Shown here in pieces: positions 25,338 to 33,489 of a stretch of 64,000 nt of DNA. The stretch's first letter is position 1. Each line of letters begins with the position of its first letter. This DNA comes from Acidobacteriota bacterium (GTDB lineage: Bacteria; Acidobacteriota; Vicinamibacteria; Fen-336), in assembly GCA_011526565.1 (NCBI GenBank), contig WYBL01000082.1, positions 62,001 through 126,000 of the forward strand. The letters are read 5' to 3'. Position numbers and translations under genes: made by a program. Under the pieces are notes generated by a model. That model searched no databases. It saw only the letters and a program-made list of their open reading frames with translations, and was not told where the DNA came from.

Positions 25338-25446
25338 CGGCCGCGGAGGATAGCAGACGCCTCGCCGGCCTTTAGGCTATGCTCCGCGTTCCGCCGCGGG
25401 GTTTCGTCCTTCCCCGCGTCCCTTCTGAACCGAGCCCCGACCGAAC

Positions 25447-26553
25447 ATGGCCAACCTCGCCGCTGCCAACGTGATGCACCGCAAGACCCGGACCCTCGTG
25501 TCCGTCTTCGCGGTCGCGATGGAGGTGGCGATGGTGATGGTGCTGGTCGGACTCGCCAGCGGCACCCTGGGCGAGATCGCCAACCGCCTCGAGAACGTCG
25601 GCGCCGACGTGCTCTTCCAGCCGCCCGACGCCTCGCTGCTGCTGGGTGCGACCGCGGCCGTGATGCCGGTGCGCTACATCGAGATCATGAAGACCGTGCC
25701 CGGCGTCGTCGACGCGACGCCCGTGCTGAACTGGCACGTCTCGCAGATCAAGGGCGAGACGCGGGCGATCAACCTGTGGGCGATCGACTACCCCTCGTTC
25801 AGCCGCATCTCCGGGGGCCTCGACATCCTGGAGGGCCGCGGGCTGGAGCAGCCCTTCGACCTGGTGATCGACACGGTACTGGCCAACGCCAGCGGACTCG
25901 AGGTCGGCGACCCGATGCCGATGATGAACCGCGACTTCAAGGTCGCAGGCATCTGCCGGGCAGGCGCGGGCGGGCGCCTGTACGCGCGCATCGAGGACGT
26001 CCAGGACGCGATCGGCGAGCCGGGCAAGGCCTCGTTCTTCCTGGTCAAGGGCGTCGACTCGAAGCAGGCCGACGCGCTGGCCGAGGCGCTCCAGCAGAAG
26101 TTCAAGGGCCACAAGATCACGCCCGTCGCCCAGGTCTCCAGGGCGATGCAGCAGAACGCGATCGGCCTGCAGCAGTTCAAGGAGGCGCTGACCGCGATGG
26201 CGGTCGTGATCTCGTTCCTGGTGGTGCTGCTCGCGATGTACACGACGATCATCGAGCGCACCCGCGAGATCGGCATCCTGCGGGCCATCGGCGCCACCCA
26301 GGGCCGCGTGGTCCAGTACGTCGTGGCCGAGAGCTTCCTGATCTGCCTCGCCGGCGTCGTGCTCGGCAACCTGCTCGCGGTCTTCGCCCAGTGGTTCCTG
26401 CCCAGGGTCTTCCCGATGCTCAACATCGCGCTGAGCCGCGACTGGGCGCTGATCGCCGCGGCCCTCGGCCTGGTCGGCGGACTCCTCGGCGCGATCTACC
26501 CCGCCATCAAGGCAGCTCGTCTGGACCCCGTCCAGGCCCTCAATTTTGAGTAG
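25447..26553 (+). CDS. ABC transporter permease, FtsX/DevC type, without adjacent ATPase
   Basis: 368 aa. N-terminal helix (about 16-42), extracytoplasmic domain (about 45-240), then three C-terminal helices. The coupling segment is IIERTREIGILRAIGATQGRV and the ending KAARLDPVQALNFE is typical of MacB/DevC permeases. No ATP-binding gene lies next to it, so it must use an ATPase encoded elsewhere or one of the two in this window. The 109-base gap to the divergent SDR gene holds both promoters. It is followed 30 bases later by a methyltransferase gene. Confidence 0.9.
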   Translation: MANLAAANVMHRKTRTLVSVFAVAMEVAMVMVLVGLASGTLGEIANRLENVGADVLFQPPDASLLLGATAAVMPVRYIEIMKTVPGVVDATPVLNWHVSQIKGETRAINLWAIDYPSFSRISGGLDILEGRGLEQPFDLVIDTVLANASGLEVGDPMPMMNRDFKVAGICRAGAGGRLYARIEDVQDAIGEPGKASFFLVKGVDSKQADALAEALQQKFKGHKITPVAQVSRAMQQNAIGLQQFKEALTAMAVVISFLVVLLAMYTTIIERTREIGILRAIGATQGRVVQYVVAESFLICLAGVVLGNLLAVFAQWFLPRVFPMLNIALSRDWALIAAALGLVGGLLGAIYPAIKAARLDPVQALNFE

Positions 26554-26583
26554 TATCCAAGAGGACTTGCGTTACAGAATCTC

Positions 26584-27198
26584 ATGAAGCTTCTCAACTC
26601 GCTGATCGAGAAGGTCTCGGACCACCCGGTCCTCTTCATCTTCTTTCGGGCCATCCTGGAGAACGACTTCAAGGCGATCCGCGCAGTCATCCGGCGCGAT
26701 CTCGACATGTCTCCCGGCAAGCGGACGCTCGACCTCGGCTGTGGTCCGGGGGCGTTCTCGGACCTCTTCGAGCACCAGGATTACGTCGGCGCCGACCTGA
26801 ACAAGCGCTACATCGACTACGCGCGGGAGAACCGCCGCGGCACCTTCGTCTGCTCGGACGCCCGTCGTGTCGACTTGCCCGACGCCCGCTTCGATCAGGT
26901 GCTGATCTTCGGCCTCCTCCACCACCTCTCCGACGAGGACACGCGCGCGGTGCTGGCCGAGGCGAAGCGGATGGCCGTGCCCGGCGGCGTGATCCTGGCG
27001 ATCGAGGACATCCCGGCCCAGCACCGGCTCAACCTCGTCGGCCACCTGCTGCATGCCATCGAGAACGGCGAGCACATCCGGCCGACAGCGGACTACCGCC
27101 GCCTCTACGGTGAAGTCGGCCAGATCGAGGTCGAAGAGGAACTGCGCAGCGGGGTCTGCGACTACTACCTGGCGCGCATCCGAATGCCCCGGGCCTGA
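26584..27198 (+). CDS. Class I SAM-dependent methyltransferase
   Basis: 204 aa. Motif I LDLGCGPGAFS (about residues 48-58), an acidic residue at the end of strand 2 (YVGADLNKRYIDYAR), motif II-like RFDQVLIFGLLHHL and the post-motif EAKRMAVPGGVILAIEDIP place it in the Methyltransf_11/25 group. These methylate small molecules, lipids or quinones. The N-terminal helix SLIEKVSDHPVLFIFFRAILEN is amphipathic and could contact the membrane. It follows the orphan permease in the same direction. The substrate is unknown. Confidence 0.85.
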   Translation: MKLLNSLIEKVSDHPVLFIFFRAILENDFKAIRAVIRRDLDMSPGKRTLDLGCGPGAFSDLFEHQDYVGADLNKRYIDYARENRRGTFVCSDARRVDLPDARFDQVLIFGLLHHLSDEDTRAVLAEAKRMAVPGGVILAIEDIPAQHRLNLVGHLLHAIENGEHIRPTADYRRLYGEVGQIEVEEELRSGVCDYYLARIRMPRA

Positions 27199-27204
27199 CC
27201 GCGA

Positions 27205-28050
27205 TCAGCGCTCGGCGGCGTTCTCCAGGTCAGCGAGGATCCGCCGCAGCGCGCCGATCACCTCTTCGCGCGACACCTCGGTCTTCCTGAACTTGAGGTC
27301 CAGCGCGAAGGTCTTCTCCGGCGCCTGGAACTGGAAGACGTAGTTCTTCGCGCGCCCGGGCTTCTTCGCGACCTCGCGCGCGGCCCGTCGAGCTACCTCG
27401 CGGGTGCCCCCGCCCTCCTGGATCTTCTTGACCAGGGCGATCATGCGGGCGGAGTCTCCCTGCCGCACGACCTGGAGGAGCAGCGACTTCGACTCCACGC
27501 CGCTCAGCCTGCACAACTCCCTGACCTCGGCCGGCATTGCCGTCAGCGAGAGCATCTCGGTCACGGACGTGCGGCTCTTTCCCAGCCGCTCCGCCATCAG
27601 CTCGTGGGTGTAGCCGTAGGCGTCCGCGAGCTGCTTGAGCCCATCCGCCTCCTCGAAGGGCGTCAGGTCGCGCCGCTGGAGGTTCTCGATCAGTGCGATC
27701 TCTGTGACTTCGGCATCCGAGCACTCGCGGATGACGCAGGGCACCTCGTCCAGTTCGGCCTCGCGGGCTGCACGGTACCGCCGCTCGCCTGCGATGATCT
27801 GGAAGCGGCCGTCGAGCGGCCGGACCAGGATCGGCTCGAGTACGCCCTTCTCCCGCACTGACGCCACGAGTTCCGCGAGGTCGCCGATCTCCCGCCGAGG
27901 CTGGTCCGGGTTCGGGTCGATCTGGTCCAGCGGGATCAGGCGCCCGACCGGCTCGCCCGGCGTGCGGCCGAGCTGTTCGACGAAGTGCGTGTCGTGGCGC
28001 ATGCGGAGCGTTCCCGGCAACCCGAAACGGCGCGCAGCGGTGTTAGACAC
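27205..28050 (-). CDS. parB: Chromosome partitioning protein ParB (divergent DNA-binding region)
   Basis: 281 aa. The N-terminal CTPase-type ParB domain is present: IDPNPDQPRR, IAGERRYRAA (GERRYRA 88-94) and IENLQRRDLTPFEEADGL. A helix-turn-helix follows (about 145-172, ELMAERLGKSRTSVTEMLSL), which departs from the usual GKSRxxVAN(L/T)LRLL. The C-terminal domain (FALDLKFRKTEVSREEVIGALRRIL) is also unlike Spo0J. The GTG start overlaps parA by eight bases. It loads on parS, spreads as a clamp and guides origin segregation with ParA. The unusual helix suggests an unusual parS sequence. Confidence 0.9.
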   Translation of the reverse strand: MSNTAARRFGLPGTLRMRHDTHFVEQLGRTPGEPVGRLIPLDQIDPNPDQPRREIGDLAELVASVREKGVLEPILVRPLDGRFQIIAGERRYRAAREAELDEVPCVIRECSDAEVTEIALIENLQRRDLTPFEEADGLKQLADAYGYTHELMAERLGKSRTSVTEMLSLTAMPAEVRELCRLSGVESKSLLLQVVRQGDSARMIALVKKIQEGGGTREVARRAAREVAKKPGRAKNYVFQFQAPEKTFALDLKFRKTEVSREEVIGALRRILADLENAAER

Positions 28051-28804
28051 GTTCGATGACCTCCTCGCAGAGCCGGTAGTACTCGAAGGCGCCGCTGGAC
28101 TGGGGCGCGAAGGTGAAGATGGATTCCTTGTGGGCGGGACTCTCCTCGAGACGGATGCTCTTGGAGATCGTCGTCTGGAAGACCCGGTCTCCGAAGACGT
28201 CGGAGACGGCCTTCTGGACGTCTCGCGCGAGGGTCGTTCGCTTGTCGTAGAGCGTGATCACTGCGCCGAGCAGCTTGAGCTGCGGGTTGGGCCGCGAGCG
28301 GATCTTCTCGACGGTCTCGAGCAGGTCGTCCGTGCCCTCGAGCGCGAAGTAGGACGACTGGACGGGCACCAGCAGGTGCGTCGCGGCCACCAGCGCATTG
28401 ACGGTGATCAAACCGAGCGCCGGCGGCGTGTCGATCACCGCGAAGTCGAACTCGGCGGTCACTGCCGCCATGCGGTCCTTGAGGCGGAAGTGTCCGTCGA
28501 TCTCCCCGACCAGTTTCGCCTCGACCTTGGCCAGGGCGATCCGCGAAGGCGCCAGAAAGAGGTTCTCCAGCCGCGTGGGCTGGATGACGTCACGCAGTTC
28601 GGCATCGCCGGCGAGCACGTCGTACATCGAGCGTTCGAGCGAACGGACATCCAGGTAGGTGATCGAGGAGTTCGCCTGCGGATCGAGGTCGACCAGCAGC
28701 GTGCGCTTGCCCCGCATGGCCAGGGCTGCCGCCAGGTTGATCGCCGTCGTGGTCTTGCCGACGCCGCCCTTCTGGTTCGCGATCGCGATGATCGTCAAAG
28801 ACAC
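28043..28804 (-). CDS. parA: Chromosome partitioning ATPase ParA/Soj
   Basis: 253 aa from GTG at 28804. Deviant Walker A KGGVGKTTT (12-20), Walker A' DLDPQANSS and Walker B FAVIDTPPALG. This is the MinD/ParA family member that pulls ParB-bound origins. A TTG in frame at 28867 would add 21 residues and leave only 14 bases to the bfn stop; the GTG form matches usual Soj length and the direct start at the first beta-strand. It is followed by parB with an 8-base overlap and preceded by bfn, forming one operon. Confidence 0.92.
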   Translation of the reverse strand: MSLTIIAIANQKGGVGKTTTAINLAAALAMRGKRTLLVDLDPQANSSITYLDVRSLERSMYDVLAGDAELRDVIQPTRLENLFLAPSRIALAKVEAKLVGEIDGHFRLKDRMAAVTAEFDFAVIDTPPALGLITVNALVAATHLLVPVQSSYFALEGTDDLLETVEKIRSRPNPQLKLLGAVITLYDKRTTLARDVQKAVSDVFGDRVFQTTISKSIRLEESPAHKESIFTFAPQSSGAFEYYRLCEEVIERV

Positions 28805-28881
28805 CTCGTCAGCGAGATGGGATGATGATGGAGACGGGATCGTAGGGGACTCGATCCGTGGGGTCAAGTGGCCGCGACACC

Positions 28882-29373
28882 CTACATCTTGTACTTTCCG
28901 AGATCGTCTTCGGAGAGCCCCTCGAGCCAGCGCTGGAGCCGCTCGACGTCTGCGGACCGGGGCACAGGCTGAGCTTCCGAGGGCTCGGGCGAATCGATCA
29001 CCCTCTCCTCGACGAAGATCGGCGCGCCCGCACGAAGGGCCAGCGCGATCGCGTCCGAGGGCCGGGCATCGACTTCGATGGGCCCCGCCGGGGTGACCAG
29101 GCGGATCGCTGCGTAGAAAGTGTTCTCGCGAAGGTCACACACCACGACCCGCTCGACGGTCCCGCTGAGGTTCTCGATCACGCTGCGCAGCAGGTCGTGA
29201 GTCATCGGGCGTGGCGTCTGGACGTTCTCGATCTGAAGCGCGATGGCGTTGGCCTCGAACACGCCCACCCAGATCGGCAACATACGAGGGCCGGCTGGCT
29301 CGCGCAGCACGACGATCGGCATGCTGGTGATCGGATCGATCATCAGCCCGCGGATCGTCATCTCGACCAGCAC
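28882..29373 (-). CDS. Bifunctional nuclease family protein (DUF151/BFN)
   Basis: 163 aa DUF151 protein. Characteristic segments are TIRGLMIDPITSMPIVVLRE, LPIWVGVFEANAIALQIENV, MTHDLLRSVIENL and the ARPSDAIALALRAGAPIFV block. Plant and bacterial homologues are described as DNase/RNase or as structural domains of unknown use. The GTG start is preceded by AAGGAGG at ideal spacing. The gene is first in a likely bfn-parA-parB operon driven by two promoters in the palindrome-rich region upstream. A short acidic and helical C-terminal tail (about 130-163) is extra to the domain. Confidence 0.88.
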   Translation of the reverse strand: MLVEMTIRGLMIDPITSMPIVVLREPAGPRMLPIWVGVFEANAIALQIENVQTPRPMTHDLLRSVIENLSGTVERVVVCDLRENTFYAAIRLVTPAGPIEVDARPSDAIALALRAGAPIFVEERVIDSPEPSEAQPVPRSADVERLQRWLEGLSEDDLGKYKM

Positions 29374-29428
29374 CTAGCCCCTCCTTGTGGGGTCCGGCGC
29401 AATCGCAGCCGCGCCTGTTCCCGGGGCC

Positions 29429-29457
29429 AATATAGGCGCCCCAGCAGGGGCCGTCAA
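29429..29457 (-). promoter_or_regulatory. Proximal sigma70 promoter of bfn-parAB
   Basis: Minus strand TTGACG (29457-29452) and TATATT (29434-29429) with a 17-base spacer match consensus at five of six positions each. Predicted start is about 29422. The spacer and -10 region also form a GGGGC/GCCCC hairpin (about 29423-29442). Confidence 0.75.
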
Positions 29458-29462
29458 CGAGG

Positions 29463-29482
29463 GATGTCGGCCGGCCGACATC
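29463..29482. repeat. Palindrome copy 1, promoter-proximal
   Basis: A perfect 20-bp palindrome whose core 18 bp is ATGTCGGCCGGCCGACAT (29464-29481). It lies between the start of the distal promoter and the -35 box of the proximal one. The same 18 bp recurs 82 bp away. Candidate operator or parS-like site for ParB. Confidence 0.7.
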
Positions 29483-29492
29483 AACCTGAATA

Positions 29493-29521
29493 TCTATATT
29501 CAGCAGCCAGATAGGCGCCAA
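29493..29521 (-). promoter_or_regulatory. Distal sigma70 promoter of bfn-parAB
   Basis: Minus strand TTGGCG (29521-29516) and TATAGA (29498-29493), spacer 17. The -10 box lies within an AT-rich palindrome (29486-29503, arms CTGAATAT and ATATTCAG). Both promoters share an ATAGGCGCC-type block near their -10 or -35 box, suggesting duplication. Confidence 0.5.
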
Positions 29522-29545
29522 CTAGTAACAAGATGCATCAGCAAA

Positions 29546-29563
29546 ATGTCGGCCGGCCGACAT
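29546..29563. repeat. Palindrome copy 2, promoter-distal
   Basis: Identical 18-bp perfect palindrome ATGTCGGCCGGCCGACAT, 21 bases after the miaB stop in the miaB reading direction and about 68 bases upstream of the distal bfn promoter start. Two identical perfect dyads in one 210-base gap are not explained by terminators, as neither is followed by a T-run. Confidence 0.7.
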
Positions 29564-29583
29564 CGCCCTCGAGATGGCGAAAG

Positions 29584-30891
29584 TCAGGCGCGCAGCCTGC
29601 CCCGGAACGCGTTCGGGCCTGCGGAGGTGATCTCCACGTCCTGTTCAGTTCCGACCCAGTCAGCGGGACCGTCGAGGTGGACCAGGCGGAAATGCATCGT
29701 CCTGCCCGACACCCTTCCCGGGCTATCGACGGTGTCGATGAGCACCCGCTCGACCTGGCCGATCCGGGCTCGGTTGCGATCCTCCTGATAGCGCTGCTGC
29801 ATCCGCTGAAGCGCGTGGAGTCGCCGACGCTTCGTGTCCTCGGGAACGTCGTCCTCATGCCGGAAGGCGGTGGTGCCTGGGCGAGGCGAGTACATGAACG
29901 AGAAGATCGACTCGAAGCCGACCTTCTCGACGAGCCGAAGCGTGTGTTCGAACTCGTCCTCGGTCTCGCCGGGGTAGCCCACGATCACGTCCGTCGACAG
30001 CGCCAGATCGGGACGACGATCCCTGAGCAACCTGACCTTGTCCAGGTACTCGTCTGGCGTGTAACCCCGTCGCATGTCGGCCAGGACTCGAGGCGCACCG
30101 GACTGAACGGGCAGATGCAGGTACCCTCCGAGCTTGGGCAGATCGCGGAACGCCCGGGCCAGCCCTTCGTCCACATGCTCGGGGTGCGACGTCGTGAACC
30201 GCAGGCGGCGCAGTCCCCCGATACCGTGCACCCGCTCGAGAAGGTCGGCGAATCCGATCCCGCCGTACCTGTATGCGTTCACGGTTTGGCCGAGGAGCAT
30301 CACCTCGCAGAAGCCCTCCTCCACCACGTGGCGGACTTCGGCCTCGATTTCTTCAGGGGTTCGGTTGACTTCCGGCCCGCGGGTCCGGGGCACCACGCAG
30401 AACGAGCAGACGTGATTGCAGCCTTCCATCACGGTGACGAACGCCCTCACGGGGTTCGAGTGGACGACGTCGCGGGCCTCGACGGCGAAGGCGTTCGCCT
30501 TTCGATCCAGTTCGAGCACCGGGCCCCCGCCCTCCTGACGTGAGCGCTCGAGGAGTTCGGGCAACGCGGTCAGGTTGTGCGTGCCGATCACCACGTCGAC
30601 ACCCGGGGCGCGCTCCAGAATCTCCTTCCCCTGGAGCTGGGCCACGCACCCTCCGACGGCTACCCGGAGCGCCTTGCGCTCCTTCTTCAGGCGTCGCAAG
30701 CGACCCACGGAGTGATAGAGCTTCTCCGCGGCCTTCTCGCGAACGGCGCAGGTGTTGACGAAGACGACGTCCGCGTCTTCTGCCCTGACGGCCTCGGCGT
30801 ACCCCTCGCGGCGGAGCAGCCCCGCCACTTTCTCGGAGTCGTTGACGTTCATCTGGCAGCCGAACGTCTCGATGAAGTAGCGCTGGCTCAT
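29584..30891 (-). CDS. miaB: tRNA-2-methylthio-N6-dimethylallyladenosine synthase
   Basis: 435 aa radical-SAM methylthiotransferase that modifies A37 of tRNAs reading UNN codons. The N-terminal UPF0004 domain has C12 (FETFGC-type FGCQMN), C48 and C82 for the auxiliary cluster. The radical-SAM triad C158-x3-C162-x2-C165 lies in GCNHVCSFC, and a C-terminal TRAM domain starts near 375 (RIGQVERVLIDTV). All six Cys are present and the length is typical. It ends before the palindrome-rich gap and follows recN by about 49 bases. Confidence 0.95.
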   Translation of the reverse strand: MSQRYFIETFGCQMNVNDSEKVAGLLRREGYAEAVRAEDADVVFVNTCAVREKAAEKLYHSVGRLRRLKKERKALRVAVGGCVAQLQGKEILERAPGVDVVIGTHNLTALPELLERSRQEGGGPVLELDRKANAFAVEARDVVHSNPVRAFVTVMEGCNHVCSFCVVPRTRGPEVNRTPEEIEAEVRHVVEEGFCEVMLLGQTVNAYRYGGIGFADLLERVHGIGGLRRLRFTTSHPEHVDEGLARAFRDLPKLGGYLHLPVQSGAPRVLADMRRGYTPDEYLDKVRLLRDRRPDLALSTDVIVGYPGETEDEFEHTLRLVEKVGFESIFSFMYSPRPGTTAFRHEDDVPEDTKRRRLHALQRMQQRYQEDRNRARIGQVERVLIDTVDSPGRVSGRTMHFRLVHLDGPADWVGTEQDVEITSAGPNAFRGRLRA

Positions 30892-30939
30892 CCGGCCGAG
30901 TCTCCGCGGAAAAATTCAGTACTCATCAAAAGGTACGAG

Positions 30940-32607
30940 TCACTCCGCGACGGCTTCGACCAGTTCGCGGGCGTGCCGACGGGCGGCCTCGGTGACTTTC
31001 TCGCCGGCCAGCATGCGGGCCAGTTCGTCGACCCGGGAGGCGCCCTCGACGCGGCGAACCTGGGTGAACGTGCGGCCAGACCGGGTTTCCTTGCTGACGC
31101 TGAGGTGGGTGTGGGCCTGGGCGGCGATCGGTGCGAGATGGGTGACGCACAGCACCTGATGACGCTGTGCCATCGCCCGCAGGCGTCTGCCGACCACTTC
31201 CGCGACTCGCCCCCCGATGCCAGCGTCGATCTCGTCGAAAACCAGTGTGTGGCCCTGCTCGCGGATCGCGGCGGACTTCAGGGCGAGGAGGAGTCGGGAC
31301 AACTCGCCGCCCGAGGCGATCTTCGCCAGGGGGCGCAGGTCTTCGCCGACGTTGGGCGCGATGAAGAACTCGGCCCGCTCGAGCCCGTGCTCGCCGGCCG
31401 TGGCCAGATCGTCGCCCGCGACCGCGAACCGGACCTCGAAGCGGGTCCCCTCCAGTGCGAGTTCGCGCAGCCCCTTCTGCATCCGGCGCTCGAGGTCGGT
31501 GGCCGCCGCACGGCGTCGGCCCGAGAGGTCGCGCCCGAGTTCGACGAAGCGACCGCGCGCCTCCGCTGCCTCGGCCGCCAGCTGCTCGCGGCGGGCCTCG
31601 GGGGCGTCGAGCTGCTGCAGTTCCCGCCGGGCGTTCTCCGCGAAGGCCAGCACCTCGTCGGCCGTGGCCCCGTACTTGCGGCGCAGCCGTTCGATCGTCG
31701 CGAGTCGCGACTCGATGGCGTCGAGCCGGCCCGGCGCCACCTGGAGGTCGTCGCGGAAGTCGCGCAATCCGTAGGCCAGGTCCTCGAGGGCCGAGGTCAC
31801 GCCGACTCGCGCCTCGAGCGCCGATCCGAAGCGGGGCTCGAGCGCGGCGAGGTCCTCCACCTTGCGGTAGATCTGGCGCAGACGCGACAGCACGGCCGCA
31901 TCGTCGTCGTAGAGGGCTTCGTAGGCCTCCGCGCACAGCACCGCCAACCGATCGGCGTTGGCCACGACGGCCTTCTCGCGTTCGAGGGCCAGGTCCTCGC
32001 CCGGCTGGAGCTGGCCGCGCTCGATCTCGGCGAGCTGCTGCGCCAGGCTCTCGCGCCGGCGCTCGAGCTCGCGCCTGTCGCGCTCGAACGCCGCGCGGTC
32101 GCTCTCGGCCCGCTGCCAGCGCTGCCACGCCTGGGCGACCTCGCCCGCAAGCGCTTCCAGGTCACCGTGCTGGTCGAGCAGCGGAAGGTGCGACTCGGGA
32201 TCGAGCAGCCCCTGGGGCTCGTGCTGGCCGTGAATGGCGGCGACCCGCGGCGCCAGCTCGCGGAGCAGGGCCACCGGCACGAGCGCCCCGTTGATGGTCG
32301 CCCGGCCCCTGCCGGACGACTGGATCTCGCGGCGCAGGATCACTTCAGTCCCGTCCGCGTCGATGCCGTGATCCTGCAGCCAGGTCGCCGCGGCGGGCAG
32401 GTCGACGATCGCCTCCACCGCGGCCCGGTTCTCGCCCGTCCGGATCAGGTCCCCGCCGCCGCGCCCCCCGAGCACGAGCCCGAGTGCGTCGAGCAGGATC
32501 GACTTGCCCGCCCCCGTTTCACCCGACAACACCGTGAGCCCCGGCCCGAGCTCGAGCTCGACGCCGGAAGCAAGGGCGATGTTGTTGATCCGCAGGAACT
32601 TGATCAC
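30940..32607 (-). CDS. recN: DNA repair protein RecN
   Basis: 555 aa SMC-like ATPase in double-strand-break repair. Starts VIKFLRINNIALASGVELELG from GTG. Walker A GETGAGKS (29-36), coiled-coil arms (about 160-330), the signature LASGGELSRLLLALK and Walker B TLVFDEIDAGIGG. The length equals the family norm. A longer frame upstream lacks RecN similarity. I looked for a LexA-type box in the AT-rich divergent region and saw only a weak GAA-N8-TTC dyad. Confidence 0.95.
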   Translation of the reverse strand: MIKFLRINNIALASGVELELGPGLTVLSGETGAGKSILLDALGLVLGGRGGGDLIRTGENRAAVEAIVDLPAAATWLQDHGIDADGTEVILRREIQSSGRGRATINGALVPVALLRELAPRVAAIHGQHEPQGLLDPESHLPLLDQHGDLEALAGEVAQAWQRWQRAESDRAAFERDRRELERRRESLAQQLAEIERGQLQPGEDLALEREKAVVANADRLAVLCAEAYEALYDDDAAVLSRLRQIYRKVEDLAALEPRFGSALEARVGVTSALEDLAYGLRDFRDDLQVAPGRLDAIESRLATIERLRRKYGATADEVLAFAENARRELQQLDAPEARREQLAAEAAEARGRFVELGRDLSGRRRAAATDLERRMQKGLRELALEGTRFEVRFAVAGDDLATAGEHGLERAEFFIAPNVGEDLRPLAKIASGGELSRLLLALKSAAIREQGHTLVFDEIDAGIGGRVAEVVGRRLRAMAQRHQVLCVTHLAPIAAQAHTHLSVSKETRSGRTFTQVRRVEGASRVDELARMLAGEKVTEAARRHARELVEAVAE

Positions 32608-32706
32608 GATCGCGCCCTCGCACGATTCGCGGCACCATCGACGCAAGTCATTGCATTAAAAGAACTTATGGATTCAATGGCCGACAGGCCCCGGGTTGCG
32701 TGACCG

Positions 32707-32735
32707 TTGACACCCCCTAGGGCTTGTGGCATCCT
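32707..32735 (+). promoter_or_regulatory. Predicted sigma70 promoter of the tol-pal operon
   Basis: A perfect -35 hexamer TTGACA (32707-32712), 17-base spacer and -10 CATCCT (32730-32735). The predicted start (about 32742) is 16 bases before the chosen tolQ GTG. A TTG start codon that could be called at 32707 is therefore the -35 box rather than an initiation codon. Confidence 0.7.
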
Positions 32736-32757
32736 CCGACGGCAGCGCAATTTAGAG

Positions 32758-33489
32758 GTGATCACCCTGCTTTCTTCCACCCTGTTGGCCCAGGCGGGCG
32801 GCACGGCGTTTTCCGGGGGCGTTTTCGGCCTGATCCGGGACAGCGGGCCCGTCGCGATCGCGGTCCTGCTGACGCTCCTGTTGTTCTCCTTCGTCTCGTG
32901 GGCGATCATCGTCTACAAGGGCCTCGCGCTCCGCCAAGCCTACCAGCACTCCGAAACCTTCCTCGAGATCTTCCGCAAGAGCGCCAAGTTCTCCGAGGTG
33001 CACTCCGTCTGCGTCCAGCTCAAGGCCAGCCCGCTGGTCGGCGTGTTCCAGGCCGGCTACCAGGAGGTCAACCAGCAGGTCCGCGCCGGCCAGGCCCCGG
33101 CAGCGGCGGCGCAGCGACCGGTCGTGAAGAGCCTCGAGTCGCTGACCCGCGCGCTGATCCGGGCGGCCACCGCCGAGACCACGCGGCTCGAGCGGCGCCT
33201 GAGTTTCCTCGCGACCACTGCCGCCGTGTGTCCGTTCGTCGGCCTGTTCGGCACGACGTGGGGCATCATGAACGCCTTCGCCGACATCGGACTGCAGGGC
33301 TCGGCGAACCTCGCGGTGGTCGCCCCGGGCATCTCCGAGGCACTGATCACGACGGCCACGGGCCTCGCGGCGGCGATCCCCGCCGCCGTCGCCTACAACT
33401 ACTTCGCCAGCCGCGTCCGGGTCCTGACCGCGATGGTCGACGACTTCGCGCTCGAGTTCCTCAACATCGTCGAGCGGAACTTCACGTAG
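32758..33489 (+). CDS. tolQ: TolQ/ExbB proton channel family protein
   Basis: 243 aa inner-membrane subunit that with TolR converts proton-motive force into motion for TolA. TM1 about 31-52 (AIAVLLTLLLFSFVSWAIIVY). TM2 and TM3 at about 150-180 and 185-215 carry the family motif VCPFVGLFGTTWGIMNAF and ITTATGLAAAIPAAVAYN. The sequence AGAGGTGATC around the start is fully complementary to the 16S rRNA 3' end. It overlaps the GTG used here, so a slightly later CTG or TTG could be the true start. First gene of the tol-pal operon. Confidence 0.92.
   Translation: MITLLSSTLLAQAGGTAFSGGVFGLIRDSGPVAIAVLLTLLLFSFVSWAIIVYKGLALRQAYQHSETFLEIFRKSAKFSEVHSVCVQLKASPLVGVFQAGYQEVNQQVRAGQAPAAAAQRPVVKSLESLTRALIRAATAETTRLERRLSFLATTAAVCPFVGLFGTTWGIMNAFADIGLQGSANLAVVAPGISEALITTATGLAAAIPAAVAYNYFASRVRVLTAMVDDFALEFLNIVERNFT

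Noticed and set aside
32608..32757. Possible LexA/SOS box upstream of recN
   Set aside because: Only a GAA-N8-TTC dyad was found, with mismatched inner bases; not enough for a LexA call. The region is AT-rich and promoter-like on both strands.
32707..32757. TTG start for tolQ at 32707
   Set aside because: The TTG is the first half of a perfect TTGACA -35 box with a -10 at 17 bases, so translation from it is unlikely.
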